Shown here piece by piece: positions 8,316-17,132 of a stretch of 64,000 bases of DNA (its first letter is position 1; every line of letters begins with the position of its first letter). A model generated the notes under the pieces. That model searched no databases, was not told the DNA's origin, and worked only from the letters and a program-made list of their open reading frames with translations. A program made the translations under genes and the position numbers. Origin of the DNA: Desulfobacteraceae bacterium (GTDB lineage Bacteria > Desulfobacterota > Desulfobacteria > Desulfobacterales > Desulfobacteraceae); contig QZLA01000234.1 of the NCBI GenBank assembly GCA_004796375.1, positions 31,671-95,670 on the forward strand, read 5' to 3'.

Positions 8316-8356
8316 AACAATTATTGTTAATCAATATATATCCTTCAAGGATATAT
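8316..8356. promoter_or_regulatory. Dyad symmetries in the divergent PadR promoter
   Basis: Two inverted repeats lie between the divergent small gene and padR: AACAAT-T-ATTGTT at 8316-8328, and ATATATCCTT-C-AAGGATATAT at 8336-8356, the latter a perfect 10-base-arm palindrome just before the start at 8373. PadR regulators commonly bind AT-rich dyads in their own promoter, so autoregulation is likely by inference. Confidence 0.6.
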
Positions 8357-8372
8357 GTCAAGGTGGTTATAT

Positions 8373-8738
8373 ATGGACAAAAAGAATATGCCCGGCTCCG
8401 GCCGGCAGGAGAGGTATGTTCAGGCCTCTATTTTGCTGGGGCTTTTTTCAAAGCCATCCTACGGATATGAACTGATCAATACGATCCAGTCATTTGGTTT
8501 TATTGAGGGTGCCGCACCACCGGGTATGGTCTACCGGCATCTCAGGCAAATGGAGGAGGACAATATGGTCAAGTCAGAATGGGAAACCCAGGATGCCGGT
8601 GCGGCCAAACGGATCTACACAATTACGGCAGAGGGTTTGGAGGTGCTGCATTTATGGGTGCGGTTCATGGAGTCCAAGGCGGCGAAGCTCAATGAGTTTG
8701 TCGTCAAGTTTAGGGAAGCCGATGAAAGCCGGGGATGA
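8373..8738 (+). CDS. PadR-family transcriptional regulator
   Basis: A 121-residue winged-helix protein with the PadR pattern: ERYVQASILLGLFSKPSYGYELINTI (helices 1-2), GMVYRHLRQMEEDNMVKSEW (recognition helix and wing), and AAKRIYTITAEGLEVLHLW (beta-wing end) followed by a C-terminal dimerisation helix. PadR proteins usually repress nearby genes and release DNA on binding a small ligand. I chose the ATG at 8373, six bases after AGGTGG, over the ATG at 8355, which lies inside the palindrome. It stands directly upstream of the molybdenum hydroxylase operon and is the obvious candidate regulator of it. Confidence 0.9.
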   Translation: MDKKNMPGSGRQERYVQASILLGLFSKPSYGYELINTIQSFGFIEGAAPPGMVYRHLRQMEEDNMVKSEWETQDAGAAKRIYTITAEGLEVLHLWVRFMESKAAKLNEFVVKFREADESRG

Positions 8739-9110
8739 CTCGGTATGCCATTCCCCCAAAAATCAGTGAAAAATCGGGTTTGAAAATCATGGATAGCGAG
8801 GTGGAATGGGATCGCTTTACAAAATGAACGAAAGAAAATTAACAGTTCATTATGCTGTATATACGATGTCTATAATGTGGTTGAATTTAGTAAAATTTCA
8901 TAAGAGTTTGAAATTATATAAATAAATAATATTATGTCTGACGACCAAATTGTTCTCTATGACGAACAATTATAAATGAACGTCATTCATAAAATAATTT
9001 TTGTAAAGAAAATACATTTTTTCAAGCGCATGTTTTTATTGACATGGCCCGGCTTAAAATGGTAGCTCCCAATAAAGGAATCGTTTTAAACAATCCAAAG
9101 GAGGCCATGC
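8739..9110 (+). promoter_or_regulatory. AT-rich control region of the molybdenum hydroxylase operon
   Basis: 372 bases without a gene. A TATAAT hexamer lies at 8871-8876 with no good -35 partner. Inverted repeats are AATGAAC/GTTCATT at 8823-8851 (15-base spacer) and AATTGTTC/GAACAATT at 8948-8971 (8-base spacer), with another AATGAAC half-site at 8975-8981. The ATTGTT half-site also occurs in the padR promoter. A TTGACA at about 9039 precedes the first gene, which has AAAGGAGG six bases before its ATG. Confidence 0.5.
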
Positions 9111-9992
9111 ATGCTTTTACCAAGATTTGATTTTCATGATCCGGCTTCAGTCCAGGAGGCGCTGGATCTCAAGAAAACATATCGTGAGAACGCCAGGATA
9201 CTTGCCGGGGGGACCGATCTTCTGGTTCATCTGAAAAAAGACCTGGTCAGTGTTGAACATCTGATCAGTGTAACCAAAATCGACGAGTTGCTCAAAATAG
9301 AAGAGAAGGGTGGCGATATCACCATTGGTGCCTGTGTGACCATGGCATCCCTTGCTGCTTCAGGGCTGATCGGTGAAAAGCTACCCGCCTTGAAACAGGG
9401 CGCCCAAAGCCTGGGTAATCATCTGATTCGCAACAAGGCCACCATCGGCGGGAATGCCTGCAATGCCAGCCCTGCCGGAGACACCCTTTGCGCACTTTTA
9501 ATCTATGATGCAGCAGTCATCCTTCAAAACAGCGAGGGCGCAAGGGAAGTTCCCGTTTCTGATTTTTTTGTCGGGCCGGGTAAGAGCTGCATCAACGACG
9601 ATGAACTCCTGACCGGTTTCAGAATAGCGGTCCCGCCCGCCGGTTCAGGAGCCGATTATATTCAGCTGGGCAAGCGTAAATCTTCGGAGATCAATGTGGT
9701 CAATGTGGCATCATACATTGAGATTGACCCGGCAAACCAAAATATCCTCAACGCTCGAATCGCCCTGGGTTCGGTCGCCCCGACACCGATTCGCGGTGCC
9801 AAGGCCGAGCAGGTGCTGGCAGGCAAAACAGCGGATGATACCGTGTTCTTTGAGGCGGCAGAAGCGGCAAGAAGAGATGACTGTAAGCCTATTGATGATT
9901 TCAGGGGCACTGCCGGTTACCGTCAGGCCATGATTGGTGTTTTAACCCGTCGAACGCTTGCGGCTGCCCTGGCGCAGGCGCAAGGCAAGTAA
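9111..9992 (+). CDS. Molybdenum hydroxylase FAD-binding subunit
   Basis: A 293-residue medium subunit of the xanthine dehydrogenase / CO dehydrogenase family. It has the two FAD-binding motifs in order: ARILAGGTDLL near residue 32 and NKATIGGNACNASPAGDT near residue 115, followed by the FFVGPGKSCINDDELLTGF block and the C-terminal CO_deh_flav_C region (LGSVAPTPIRGAKAEQVLAG). It passes electrons between FAD and the 2Fe-2S subunit encoded next. It is the first gene of the operon, 41 bases ahead of the iron-sulfur gene. The substrate of the complex cannot be told from this subunit. Confidence 0.93.
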   Translation: MLLPRFDFHDPASVQEALDLKKTYRENARILAGGTDLLVHLKKDLVSVEHLISVTKIDELLKIEEKGGDITIGACVTMASLAASGLIGEKLPALKQGAQSLGNHLIRNKATIGGNACNASPAGDTLCALLIYDAAVILQNSEGAREVPVSDFFVGPGKSCINDDELLTGFRIAVPPAGSGADYIQLGKRKSSEINVVNVASYIEIDPANQNILNARIALGSVAPTPIRGAKAEQVLAGKTADDTVFFEAAEAARRDDCKPIDDFRGTAGYRQAMIGVLTRRTLAAALAQAQGK

Positions 9993-10033
9993 ACCGATCC
10001 ATCATCAGATGTTTAAGATATAGGAGAAACACC

Positions 10034-10492
10034 ATGAAAAAGATCATCAGTGTAACCATAAACAACGAGATATATGAAATTGCGGTTGAACCGAATCAAA
10101 CCCTGGCAGATCTTCTCAGGTATGATCTGGGGCTGACCGGAACCAAAAAAGGCTGCGACACCGGTGACTGTGGTGCATGTACGGTTATCCTGGACGGAGA
10201 CGTCGTAAACTCATGCCTGGTTTTGGCCATCCAGACGGATGGATCTGTTGTGGATACCATAGAGGGGCTTGCCACAGAAGAGGGACTTCACCCGATTCAG
10301 GAGGCCTTTGTAGAAAAGGGTGCGATTCAGTGCGGGTACTGCTCCCCCGGTATGATCATGTCTGCCAAAAATCTTCTGGATAAGAATACGAATCCCACAG
10401 AACAGGAAATAAGAGAAGGTATCTCAGGCAACCTGTGCCGGTGTACCGGTTACCAGAAAATTATCGAAGCCATTGACTCCCAGAAATCTTAA
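10034..10492 (+). CDS. Molybdenum hydroxylase 2Fe-2S subunit
   Basis: A 152-residue small subunit. The N-terminal plant-ferredoxin-type cluster is held by C41, C46, C49 and C61 (GCDTGDCGACT), and the all-helical second cluster by C100, C103, C135 and C137 (QCGYCSPGM and NLCRCTGY). Length and motif spacing are normal for the family, so it should be complete and functional. It wires the molybdenum site to FAD. GGAG precedes the ATG and the gene sits 26 bases before the large-subunit gene. Confidence 0.95.
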   Translation: MKKIISVTINNEIYEIAVEPNQTLADLLRYDLGLTGTKKGCDTGDCGACTVILDGDVVNSCLVLAIQTDGSVVDTIEGLATEEGLHPIQEAFVEKGAIQCGYCSPGMIMSAKNLLDKNTNPTEQEIREGISGNLCRCTGYQKIIEAIDSQKS

Positions 10493-10518
10493 ATTCTTGT
10501 TCCAATCAAGGAGGAACC

Positions 10519-12876
10519 ATGAAAGACTTTGATGTAATCAGAACCCGCGCCCACCGGCTGGATACTCCGGACAAGGCCACCGGTAAAGCTGTTTATGTAG
10601 ATGATATTGACAAACCCGGCATGCTTTACGGTGCGTTGCTGCAGAGCCCGCACGCCCATGCCAATATTATATCCATTGATACATCCAAAGCAGAGGCACT
10701 GCCGGGTGTAAAGGCTGTAGTAACCTCAAAGGAAGCCGGCTCAATCAAATACGGGGTCAGCCCGGCCAGATATGATGAGACGGTTTTTGCCATTGACAAG
10801 GTCAGGTATGTCGGGGATGAGATTGCAGCAGTTGCAGCCATATCCCTCGAAATCGCCCAGAAAGCCGTGGCGCTGATTGAAGTGGAATACGAGATCCTGC
10901 CGGCGGTATTTACCATTGAGGATGCCATGAAAGACGGCGCCCCGCAGCTGCATGAGGATTTTCCTAAAAACCTGTGCGCCGAGGTGCATCATGAATTCGG
11001 TGATGTGGAAAAGGCCCTGGCAGAAAGTGATATCGTTAAAACCACGACCGTAAAAAACAAACGCCAGGATGGGGCCTGTATCGAAATGCAGGGTTGCATT
11101 GCGGAATTTGACCGCAGAGGGACCCTGACCCTGGTCAGTGGGACCCAGGTTCCCCATTACGTCCAGCGGACCGTTGCTATGGTCCTGGGGATGGATATCG
11201 GCAAGGTCCGTGTGAAAAAACCGTATGTGGGTGCAGGCTTCGGGATCAAGGCATCGGCCAATCCCATGGAGCTGGCCTGCTGCATCCTGGCACGGGAGAC
11301 CAATAAACCCGTCAAAATGAACTACACCAGGGACCAGGTGTTCAAGCTGGCCAGGGCCCGGCACGGATTCACCCATACCATCACCACAGGGGCAAAAAAG
11401 GACGGCACCCTCATGGCCCTGAAGCACGAGTGCTGGCTGGATGGCGGGGCATATTCCAGTTTTGGCATTGCAACGGTGTACTATGCCGGGTCACTCCTGG
11501 GAGGTCCATACAAGCTGCCCAATATGAAGTACGACGGTTACCGGGTGTACAACAACAAACCCACCTGTGGTGCCCAGCGCGGACATGGTGCAGTGATTGC
11601 CAGGGCCACCTTTGAACAGCAGTTGGATATGATTGCTGGGGATCTGGGTATGGATCCCCTTGAATTGCGGGTTAAAAATATGATGGAGGCCGGTGATACC
11701 ACCTGCAACGACCTGAATATGAGCTCATTCGGTATGGCCGAATGTATTGATGCGGTGCGCAACGGATCCGGCTGGGATGAGAAAAAGGGTAAGATGCCGA
11801 ATGGCAAAGGCATCGGCATGGCGTGCGGCTTCTTTGTATCGGGTGCAGGCTACCCCATCTACCGCTCAGATACCTATCACGGCACGGTCATTGTCAAGCT
11901 GACGGAAGATGGTGGCACGGCTCTGGTATACACGGCCTCTGCCGAAATCGGGCAGGGATCGGACACCGCCTTCGCCATGATCGCGGCCGAAGCCTTGGGC
12001 ATCCCTCTGGAAAATGTCCGTCTCGAGTCGGGCGATACGGATATGGGTGTGGACCTTGGTGCATACTCCAGCCGCCAGACGCTCATGACCGGACATGCCA
12101 CCAAAGAGGCGGCAGAGCATGCCAAAGCCCAGGTGTTAGAGGTGTTGTCCGGGTTGCTCAATGTGCCGGTGGAGGAGATGGACATCAAGAACGGGTTCAT
12201 CGAGTTTAAAAATGAAACCCCGGATATTACAGATATCAGAACCCGGTATATCAAGGAACACAGAGGCTGGATCGATAACCCGGACTCGGAAAAACTGACC
12301 TTTAAAGAGGCCTCCAGGATGGCGTTTCTTGAAAAGGGATCCATCGTCGGCACCGGAAAGTACAAACCTCATCTGCTGGGCGGTAAATTCAAGGGTGCGG
12401 CTGTGGGAACCTCTCCGGCCTATGGGTGTTCCGCCCAGGTTGCTGAGGTCAGCGTTGATGTGGAAACCGGACAGATCACCATCGAGCGGATAACCGATGC
12501 CCATGACTGTGGCAAGGCGATCAACATGACATCCGTGGAAGGCCAGATGGAAGGGTCGGTTTCCATGGGAATCGGCGAGGCCATGCACGAAGAGGTGATG
12601 TTTGACGACAAAGGCAATGTCCTGAACAATGATCTGGCTGAATACAAGATCGTTACCTCCATGGATATGCCCCAGGTGGATGCCGTGGTGGTGGAAAGTG
12701 ATGAGCCCAACGGACCATTCGGGGCCAAAGAGGTGGGTGAAGGGGCAATCATGCCGACCATCCCTGCCATTTTGAATGCCGTGTATGATGCGATCGGTGT
12801 CAGGGTTTTCGAACTGCCTCTGACTCCTGAGCGGGTGTACTGGGCGATCCAGGAATACCAGAAAAAGGCGGGCTGA
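10519..12876 (+). CDS. Molybdenum hydroxylase molybdopterin-binding subunit
   Basis: A 785-residue large subunit of the xanthine dehydrogenase family. The N-terminal hammerhead domain (RTRAHRLDTPDKATGKAVY) is followed by the molybdenum-cofactor domains with GAGFGIKASANPMELA, AEIGQGSDTAFAMIAAEALG and DLGAYSSRQTLMTGHA. The C-terminal EVGEGAIMPTIPAILNAVYD block carries the catalytic glutamate position. The AYxCSFR loop of copper-containing CO dehydrogenase is absent, so CO oxidation is unlikely. Aldehydes, purines or N-heterocycles are all possible substrates. The subunit binds molybdopterin cytosine dinucleotide in family members, consistent with the MocA-like gene downstream. AAGGAGG lies just upstream of the ATG. 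Confidence 0.93.
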   Translation: MKDFDVIRTRAHRLDTPDKATGKAVYVDDIDKPGMLYGALLQSPHAHANIISIDTSKAEALPGVKAVVTSKEAGSIKYGVSPARYDETVFAIDKVRYVGDEIAAVAAISLEIAQKAVALIEVEYEILPAVFTIEDAMKDGAPQLHEDFPKNLCAEVHHEFGDVEKALAESDIVKTTTVKNKRQDGACIEMQGCIAEFDRRGTLTLVSGTQVPHYVQRTVAMVLGMDIGKVRVKKPYVGAGFGIKASANPMELACCILARETNKPVKMNYTRDQVFKLARARHGFTHTITTGAKKDGTLMALKHECWLDGGAYSSFGIATVYYAGSLLGGPYKLPNMKYDGYRVYNNKPTCGAQRGHGAVIARATFEQQLDMIAGDLGMDPLELRVKNMMEAGDTTCNDLNMSSFGMAECIDAVRNGSGWDEKKGKMPNGKGIGMACGFFVSGAGYPIYRSDTYHGTVIVKLTEDGGTALVYTASAEIGQGSDTAFAMIAAEALGIPLENVRLESGDTDMGVDLGAYSSRQTLMTGHATKEAAEHAKAQVLEVLSGLLNVPVEEMDIKNGFIEFKNETPDITDIRTRYIKEHRGWIDNPDSEKLTFKEASRMAFLEKGSIVGTGKYKPHLLGGKFKGAAVGTSPAYGCSAQVAEVSVDVETGQITIERITDAHDCGKAINMTSVEGQMEGSVSMGIGEAMHEEVMFDDKGNVLNNDLAEYKIVTSMDMPQVDAVVVESDEPNGPFGAKEVGEGAIMPTIPAILNAVYDAIGVRVFELPLTPERVYWAIQEYQKKAG

Positions 12877-12898
12877 TACCCGCAGTACAGGTTATTTA

Positions 12899-13651
12899 AT
12901 GCCCCAAACCCGAGATCGATACGCGCGGCAAATCAAGCTGCCGCAGATCGGACCCCGAGGCCAGGCGATGCTGGCTAACACCAGTATCCTGGTTGCCGGG
13001 GCGGGCGGGCTGGGTTCCTTGTCCTCCATGTACCTGGCTGCGGCCGGTGTCGGCCGGATTGTTATTGTTGACGATGATGTGGTGGAACCCAGCAACCTGA
13101 ACCGGCAGATTCTGCATGGGGAGCAGGGCCTGGGAAAGGACAAGGTGCTTTCTGCTGCCGGCAGGCTGAGTGATCTGAATTCGGGTGTCACGGTTGTGCC
13201 GGTAAAATTAAGAATAACAGATGATACCATTGATCATATTCTGGATGGGATTGACCTGATCATGGACGGCACCGATAATTATGATACCCGGGTTGTCCTG
13301 AACCGGGCCGCCTTGAAAATCGGGCTGTCCTGGATATTTGGAGGGGTCAGCGGGTTTGACGGGATGGCATCGCTGTTTTCGCCCAAAGGAAAACCCTGTT
13401 TTGAATGTGTGTTCCCTCCTCCCGGAGCAAAAGAGGATCCCGGTCCGGGAATTATCGGGCCGGCCGCAGGCATGATTGCATCGATCCAGTCCATGGAAGC
13501 GGTCAAAGAGATCCTGGGAATCGGCAAAGGGCTTACCGGCCGACTGCTCAGGTTGTCGGGAATGGATATGAGAATCAATGTTTCCACACTGCCGCCCAAT
13601 CCCGAATGCAGGACCTGTGGCCGGCAGTTACGTAAAGGGTCACGTCCATGA
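12899..13651 (+). CDS. ThiF/MoeB-like E1 adenylyltransferase
   Basis: A 250-residue protein with the E1-like nucleotide-binding fold: RYARQIKLPQIGPRGQ start, VAGAGGLGS glycine loop, VDDDVVEPSNLNRQI and MDGTDNYDTRVVLN. Two C-x2-C pairs (CFEC and CRTC) would hold the structural zinc. Such enzymes adenylate the C-terminal Gly-Gly of a small ubiquitin-like sulfur carrier so that it can be converted to a thiocarboxylate. The next gene encodes just such a carrier and overlaps this stop by four bases (ATGA), so the two are certainly partners. Within a molybdenum hydroxylase operon this suggests sulfur delivery for molybdopterin or for the sulfido ligand; that role is inference. Confidence 0.9.
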   Translation: MPQTRDRYARQIKLPQIGPRGQAMLANTSILVAGAGGLGSLSSMYLAAAGVGRIVIVDDDVVEPSNLNRQILHGEQGLGKDKVLSAAGRLSDLNSGVTVVPVKLRITDDTIDHILDGIDLIMDGTDNYDTRVVLNRAALKIGLSWIFGGVSGFDGMASLFSPKGKPCFECVFPPPGAKEDPGPGIIGPAAGMIASIQSMEAVKEILGIGKGLTGRLLRLSGMDMRINVSTLPPNPECRTCGRQLRKGSRP

Positions 13652-13848
13652 AAATTATATTAAACGGGGTAGAAGAAATTATCCCCGACGGACTCTCCAT
13701 CACCGATCTGATTGAGTGGGTGAAAGAGGGCGACCCGCATCTGATGGTCGAGGTCAACAATACATATATCTATCCAAAGGAATATGATAGAGTATGGGTT
13801 CGTGAAAATGACAGGATTGAGATGATCAATCCCAATCTTGGAGGGTAG
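13648..13848 (+). CDS. ThiS/MoaD-like sulfur carrier
   Basis: A 66-residue beta-grasp protein ending in Gly-Gly (INPNLGG), as required for adenylation and thiocarboxylation. The start ATG overlaps the TGA of the ThiF/MoeB-like gene, an arrangement typical of E1-carrier pairs. The sequence is closer in length to ThiS than to MoaD (about 80 residues), but at this length the two cannot be separated by eye. No thiazole or moaE gene is nearby. Confidence 0.85.
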   Translation: MKIILNGVEEIIPDGLSITDLIEWVKEGDPHLMVEVNNTYIYPKEYDRVWVRENDRIEMINPNLGG

Positions 13849-13856
13849 AAACACGT

Positions 13857-14894
13857 ATGAAATATTATGAGAAGGATAAGCTTGCAGCGGTTCCGGTAAA
13901 GGAAGCCGTGGGCAAGATGCTGCTGCACGATGTGACCCGGATCGTACCGGACCTGTTCAAGGGTCCCCATTTTAAAAAGGGGCACATCATTACCGAGGCA
14001 GATGTGGATCAACTGCTGGATCTGGGGAAACAGCATATATACGTGGCCTGCCTGAACGGTGAAATCCATGAGAACGATGCCGCTCTCCGCATTGCCCGTG
14101 CGGCGGTAGGACCAGGGATTGAGCTGGGTGATCCCAGAGAGGGAAAGGTGTCATTGACCGCCACCCAAAAAGGGCTGCTCACCGTGGATGTCGACCGGTT
14201 GACAGAGATCAACGGCTTGACAGATGTTATTTTTGCGACCCTCCACACCCATCAGCAGGTGGAACCGGATCAGGAAGTTGCCGGCACACGGGTCATTCCG
14301 CTTTCCGTTGATGAAAATATCGTGATACAGGCGGAAACACTGTGCGGGCATGATCCTGTGATCAGGGTCAAACCGTTTGCCAGTCTTGATGTGGGTATGG
14401 TGATCACCGGCTCGGAAGTGTTTGCCGGCCGGATCAGGGATGGGTTCGGCCCGGTGGTACAGAAAAAATTTGAACAGCTGGGCAGCAGGATTATGGGAAA
14501 AGAGATTGTCTCAGATGATATGGAGATGACCGTGTCGGCCATCAGGCGCCTGGTCGGCCAGGGTGCCGGAATGATTGCCGTGACCGGAGGGATGTCCGTG
14601 GATCCCGATGATCTGACGCCGGCATCCATCCGGGCGGCTGGAGGCGAGATTGTATCCTATGGCGCACCGGTATTGCCCGGTGCCATGTTCATGCTGGCCT
14701 ATATCCATGATGTCCCGGTGATCGGTCTGCCAGGATGTGTCATGTACCATAAAACGTCGATTTTTGACCTGGTGGTCCCCCGTCTTCTCGCAGGAGAGCG
14801 GGTCACCAAGTCAGATATCATCCGCATGGGGCATGGTGGATTGTGCTCGGGGTGCCCCACCTGTAATTACCCCCGCTGCAGCTATGGAAAATAA
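13857..14894 (+). CDS. Molybdopterin-binding (MoeA/MogA-domain) protein with Cys-rich tail
   Basis: A 345-residue protein. The N-terminal half contains an unusual LLHDVTRIVPDLFKGPHFKK segment, seen in molybdopterin-binding proteins of sulfate reducers; the second half holds the MoCF domain (MVITGSEVFAGRIRDGFGPV, IAVTGGMSVDPDDLTPASI, PVIGLPGCVMYHKTSIFD). It differs from canonical MoeA in lacking the usual four-domain layout. The C-terminus, GLCSGCPTCNYPRCSYGK, has four cysteines in a short stretch, suitable for metal or a cluster. It probably handles molybdopterin or inserts metal for the hydroxylase. It lies eight bases after the sulfur-carrier stop and 17 bases before xdhC. Confidence 0.85.
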   Translation: MKYYEKDKLAAVPVKEAVGKMLLHDVTRIVPDLFKGPHFKKGHIITEADVDQLLDLGKQHIYVACLNGEIHENDAALRIARAAVGPGIELGDPREGKVSLTATQKGLLTVDVDRLTEINGLTDVIFATLHTHQQVEPDQEVAGTRVIPLSVDENIVIQAETLCGHDPVIRVKPFASLDVGMVITGSEVFAGRIRDGFGPVVQKKFEQLGSRIMGKEIVSDDMEMTVSAIRRLVGQGAGMIAVTGGMSVDPDDLTPASIRAAGGEIVSYGAPVLPGAMFMLAYIHDVPVIGLPGCVMYHKTSIFDLVVPRLLAGERVTKSDIIRMGHGGLCSGCPTCNYPRCSYGK

Positions 14895-14911
14895 TTTCCA
14901 AAGGAAAATCA

Positions 14912-15991
14912 GTGTCCCTATCAATGCGGCATAAAGAGATTCTGGCGTGCCTTGAAGAAAAAGCAGGATTTGCCGTCGCCACCGTCATGAAGAGCAGCGG
15001 CTCCACCCCGAGAACTTCGGGCACCCGGATGCTGGTCAGACAAGACGGGTCCATTATCGGCACCATCGGCGGTGGACAGATTGAAGCGCGGGTGATCAAG
15101 GCCTGCCTGGAATTGACAGAGCAAAAAACATCCAGGATACAACGCTTCATTCTCAATGCGGAACACAAGGATGATCTGGATATGATCTGCGGTGGCGACA
15201 TGACCGTGATGATGGAGAGCATTCACTATTCACCCTCTTTATATAAGCTGTTTGAACACCTGCTGCAGCAGGTATCAAAGGGGGAACAACCGCTTCTGGT
15301 ATCCCGGGTTATCGGGAATACCCAGACGGATTTTACCCTGAAGAAATCGGTATGTATCCATGGGAAGGTCGCAGCAGGGGATCCGTTGCCGGAATCATTG
15401 CTGTCGGTTCTCAGGAGTAGACGGTTTTCAGGTAGAGTCCCGCTGATTCATAATCAGGGGCTTGAGGAATTTGTGATCGAACCGGTGGTGAAAAGGGATA
15501 CCCTCTTTATTTTCGGTGCCGGGCATGTGGGCTTCAAACTGGCCCAGATGGCTCATCTGGTAGAGTTCAACACCGTTGTGACGGATGACCGGAAAGAGTT
15601 TGCCAACCCCGAGCGTTTTCCGGATTCGGACACGATCCGGGTGGTTGATCATTTTTCACAATCTTTTGATGGTCTTTCCATTGACCCGTCGTCCTATATC
15701 GTTATCCTGACCCGGGGCCATCTTCATGATCAGACCGTCCTGGAGAAGGCGCTGGCCACAACACCGGCATACATCGGCATGATCGGCAGCCGTACCAAAA
15801 GGGATGCCATTTACGCCAATTTGATGGAAAAAGGGGTTTCCAAACAACGGCTCGATGCCGTGTATTCCCCCATCGGTCTGGATATCCATTCTGAAACCCC
15901 GGCTGAAATTGCAGTCAGTATCATCGGGCAGATCATACAGGTCAGGGCCGAAACCGGTAACCAGACCGGCCGGACCCAGATCTCCCCTTAA
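14912..15991 (+). CDS. XdhC-family molybdenum hydroxylase maturation factor
   Basis: A 359-residue protein with both XdhC domains: the N-terminal block VATVMKSSGSTPRTSGTRML with GTIGGGQIEARVI, and the C-terminal Rossmann-like domain FIFGAGHVGFKLAQMAH followed by VTDDRKEFANPERFP, LTRGHLHD and GMIGSRTKRD. XdhC binds the molybdenum cofactor, helps replace an oxo ligand by sulfur and hands the sulfurated cofactor to the apo-hydroxylase. I use the GTG at 14912, six bases after AAAGGA, instead of the internal ATG. The presence of XdhC implies that the operon's hydroxylase needs a sulfurated (or selenated) cofactor. Confidence 0.93.
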   Translation: MSLSMRHKEILACLEEKAGFAVATVMKSSGSTPRTSGTRMLVRQDGSIIGTIGGGQIEARVIKACLELTEQKTSRIQRFILNAEHKDDLDMICGGDMTVMMESIHYSPSLYKLFEHLLQQVSKGEQPLLVSRVIGNTQTDFTLKKSVCIHGKVAAGDPLPESLLSVLRSRRFSGRVPLIHNQGLEEFVIEPVVKRDTLFIFGAGHVGFKLAQMAHLVEFNTVVTDDRKEFANPERFPDSDTIRVVDHFSQSFDGLSIDPSSYIVILTRGHLHDQTVLEKALATTPAYIGMIGSRTKRDAIYANLMEKGVSKQRLDAVYSPIGLDIHSETPAEIAVSIIGQIIQVRAETGNQTGRTQISP

Positions 15992-16000
15992 GAGGAGAAG

Positions 16001-17119
16001 GTGTTGGCGTCATCCTTGGCAGCGGTTATTTTGGCAGCCGGGTTCTCATCCCGGATGGGGGCCTTTAAGCCGCTTCTTCCCTTTGGGGATTCTACGGTGA
16101 TCGAAGAGGTCGTCCGCCTGTTTAGTAAATGTGGGATCCGCACCATCCGGGTCATCACCGGTCACAATCATCACATTCTTGAAGATGTCATTCGCCGCTG
16201 CGGGGCAATTCCGGTGTTTAACCCGGACTATGAAACCGGCATGCTCTCGTCGATACAGGCCGGGTTTCGATGCATGGATGCCAATACGGATGGTGCGTTT
16301 CTTCTACCCGTGGATATACCGGCGATCCGCCAATTCACCCTGCAGATGCTGATGGATGAGCGAAAAGGCCATGAGGATCACATCATCATGCCCTGCTTTC
16401 AAGGGTTTACAGGGCACCCACCGCTTATCCCCATGACGCTTAAGGATCAGATATTGGCCCTGGGCCCGGACCAGAGCCTGCGGGATCTGTTTGAATCGGA
16501 TGGGGTCAGGATAAAAACGGTAGATACCTTTGACAGGGGCATCCTCATGGATGCTGATGACCCGGACGGGTATGAAAGGATTCGGAAAAAGAAGCTGGGC
16601 ATATCATTTCCGGAAAGGGATGAATGCGAGGAGATACTGAACCGGTTTCTATCCGGAAAGGATCATATCAAGGCACATGCCCGACAGGTGGCAACGGCTG
16701 CCGAAACAATCGCCGCTGCCCTTCCTTGTATACTGGATCCTCGGCTGATTGTGTCCGCTGCCCTTTTGCATGATATCTGCCGTGACCAGCCGCAGCATGC
16801 ACAAAAAGGCGCCAAACTGGTCAGGCAGTTCGGATTTGACCGGGTGGCTGATGTGATTTCCCATCATATGGATATGCCCGGGAGCAGCCCGTTGGACCAC
16901 TCATCAGAGCATTTAACCGAAAAAGAGATTGTCTATTTTGCAGATAAGGTGTGCAAACAAGACCGAATTGATTTAAACTACCACGATCGATTTGCTGAAA
17001 AAATAACACAGTATCCCCATAAGGAACATCAGATTACCCGGCGATATGAAATTGCTCGGCACATTCAAACCCGGATTGAAACCCTGGCCGGACAACCCGT
17101 TGACCAAATACTTGGGTGA
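16001..17119 (+). CDS. MocA-like NTP transferase fused to an HD domain
   Basis: A 372-residue fusion. Residues 1-190 are a MobA/MocA nucleotidyltransferase: LAAVILAAGFSSRMGAFKPL signature, then NPDYETGMLSSIQAGF and GAFLLPVDIPAIR with the metal-binding aspartate. Residues from about 210 form an HD-type hydrolase region with H-A-R, ALLHDICRDQ and SHHMD, the metal-ligand pattern of the family. MocA joins CTP to molybdopterin to make the cytosine dinucleotide used by XDH-family enzymes. The HD half might hydrolyse a nucleotide or phosphate, perhaps as a control step; that is unproven. The start is GTG 16001 after AAGAGGAG. It lies nine bases after xdhC. Confidence 0.88.
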   Translation: MLASSLAAVILAAGFSSRMGAFKPLLPFGDSTVIEEVVRLFSKCGIRTIRVITGHNHHILEDVIRRCGAIPVFNPDYETGMLSSIQAGFRCMDANTDGAFLLPVDIPAIRQFTLQMLMDERKGHEDHIIMPCFQGFTGHPPLIPMTLKDQILALGPDQSLRDLFESDGVRIKTVDTFDRGILMDADDPDGYERIRKKKLGISFPERDECEEILNRFLSGKDHIKAHARQVATAAETIAAALPCILDPRLIVSAALLHDICRDQPQHAQKGAKLVRQFGFDRVADVISHHMDMPGSSPLDHSSEHLTEKEIVYFADKVCKQDRIDLNYHDRFAEKITQYPHKEHQITRRYEIARHIQTRIETLAGQPVDQILG

Positions 17120-17132
17120 GCCCGGTCTATTG

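Noticed and set aside
10519..12876. CO dehydrogenase large subunit
   Set aside because: The AYxCSFR active-site loop is missing.
13648..13848. Thiamine thiazole operon
   Set aside because: A ThiS-like carrier and ThiF-like enzyme are present, but no thiG, thiH or thiC; neighbours are all molybdenum-related.
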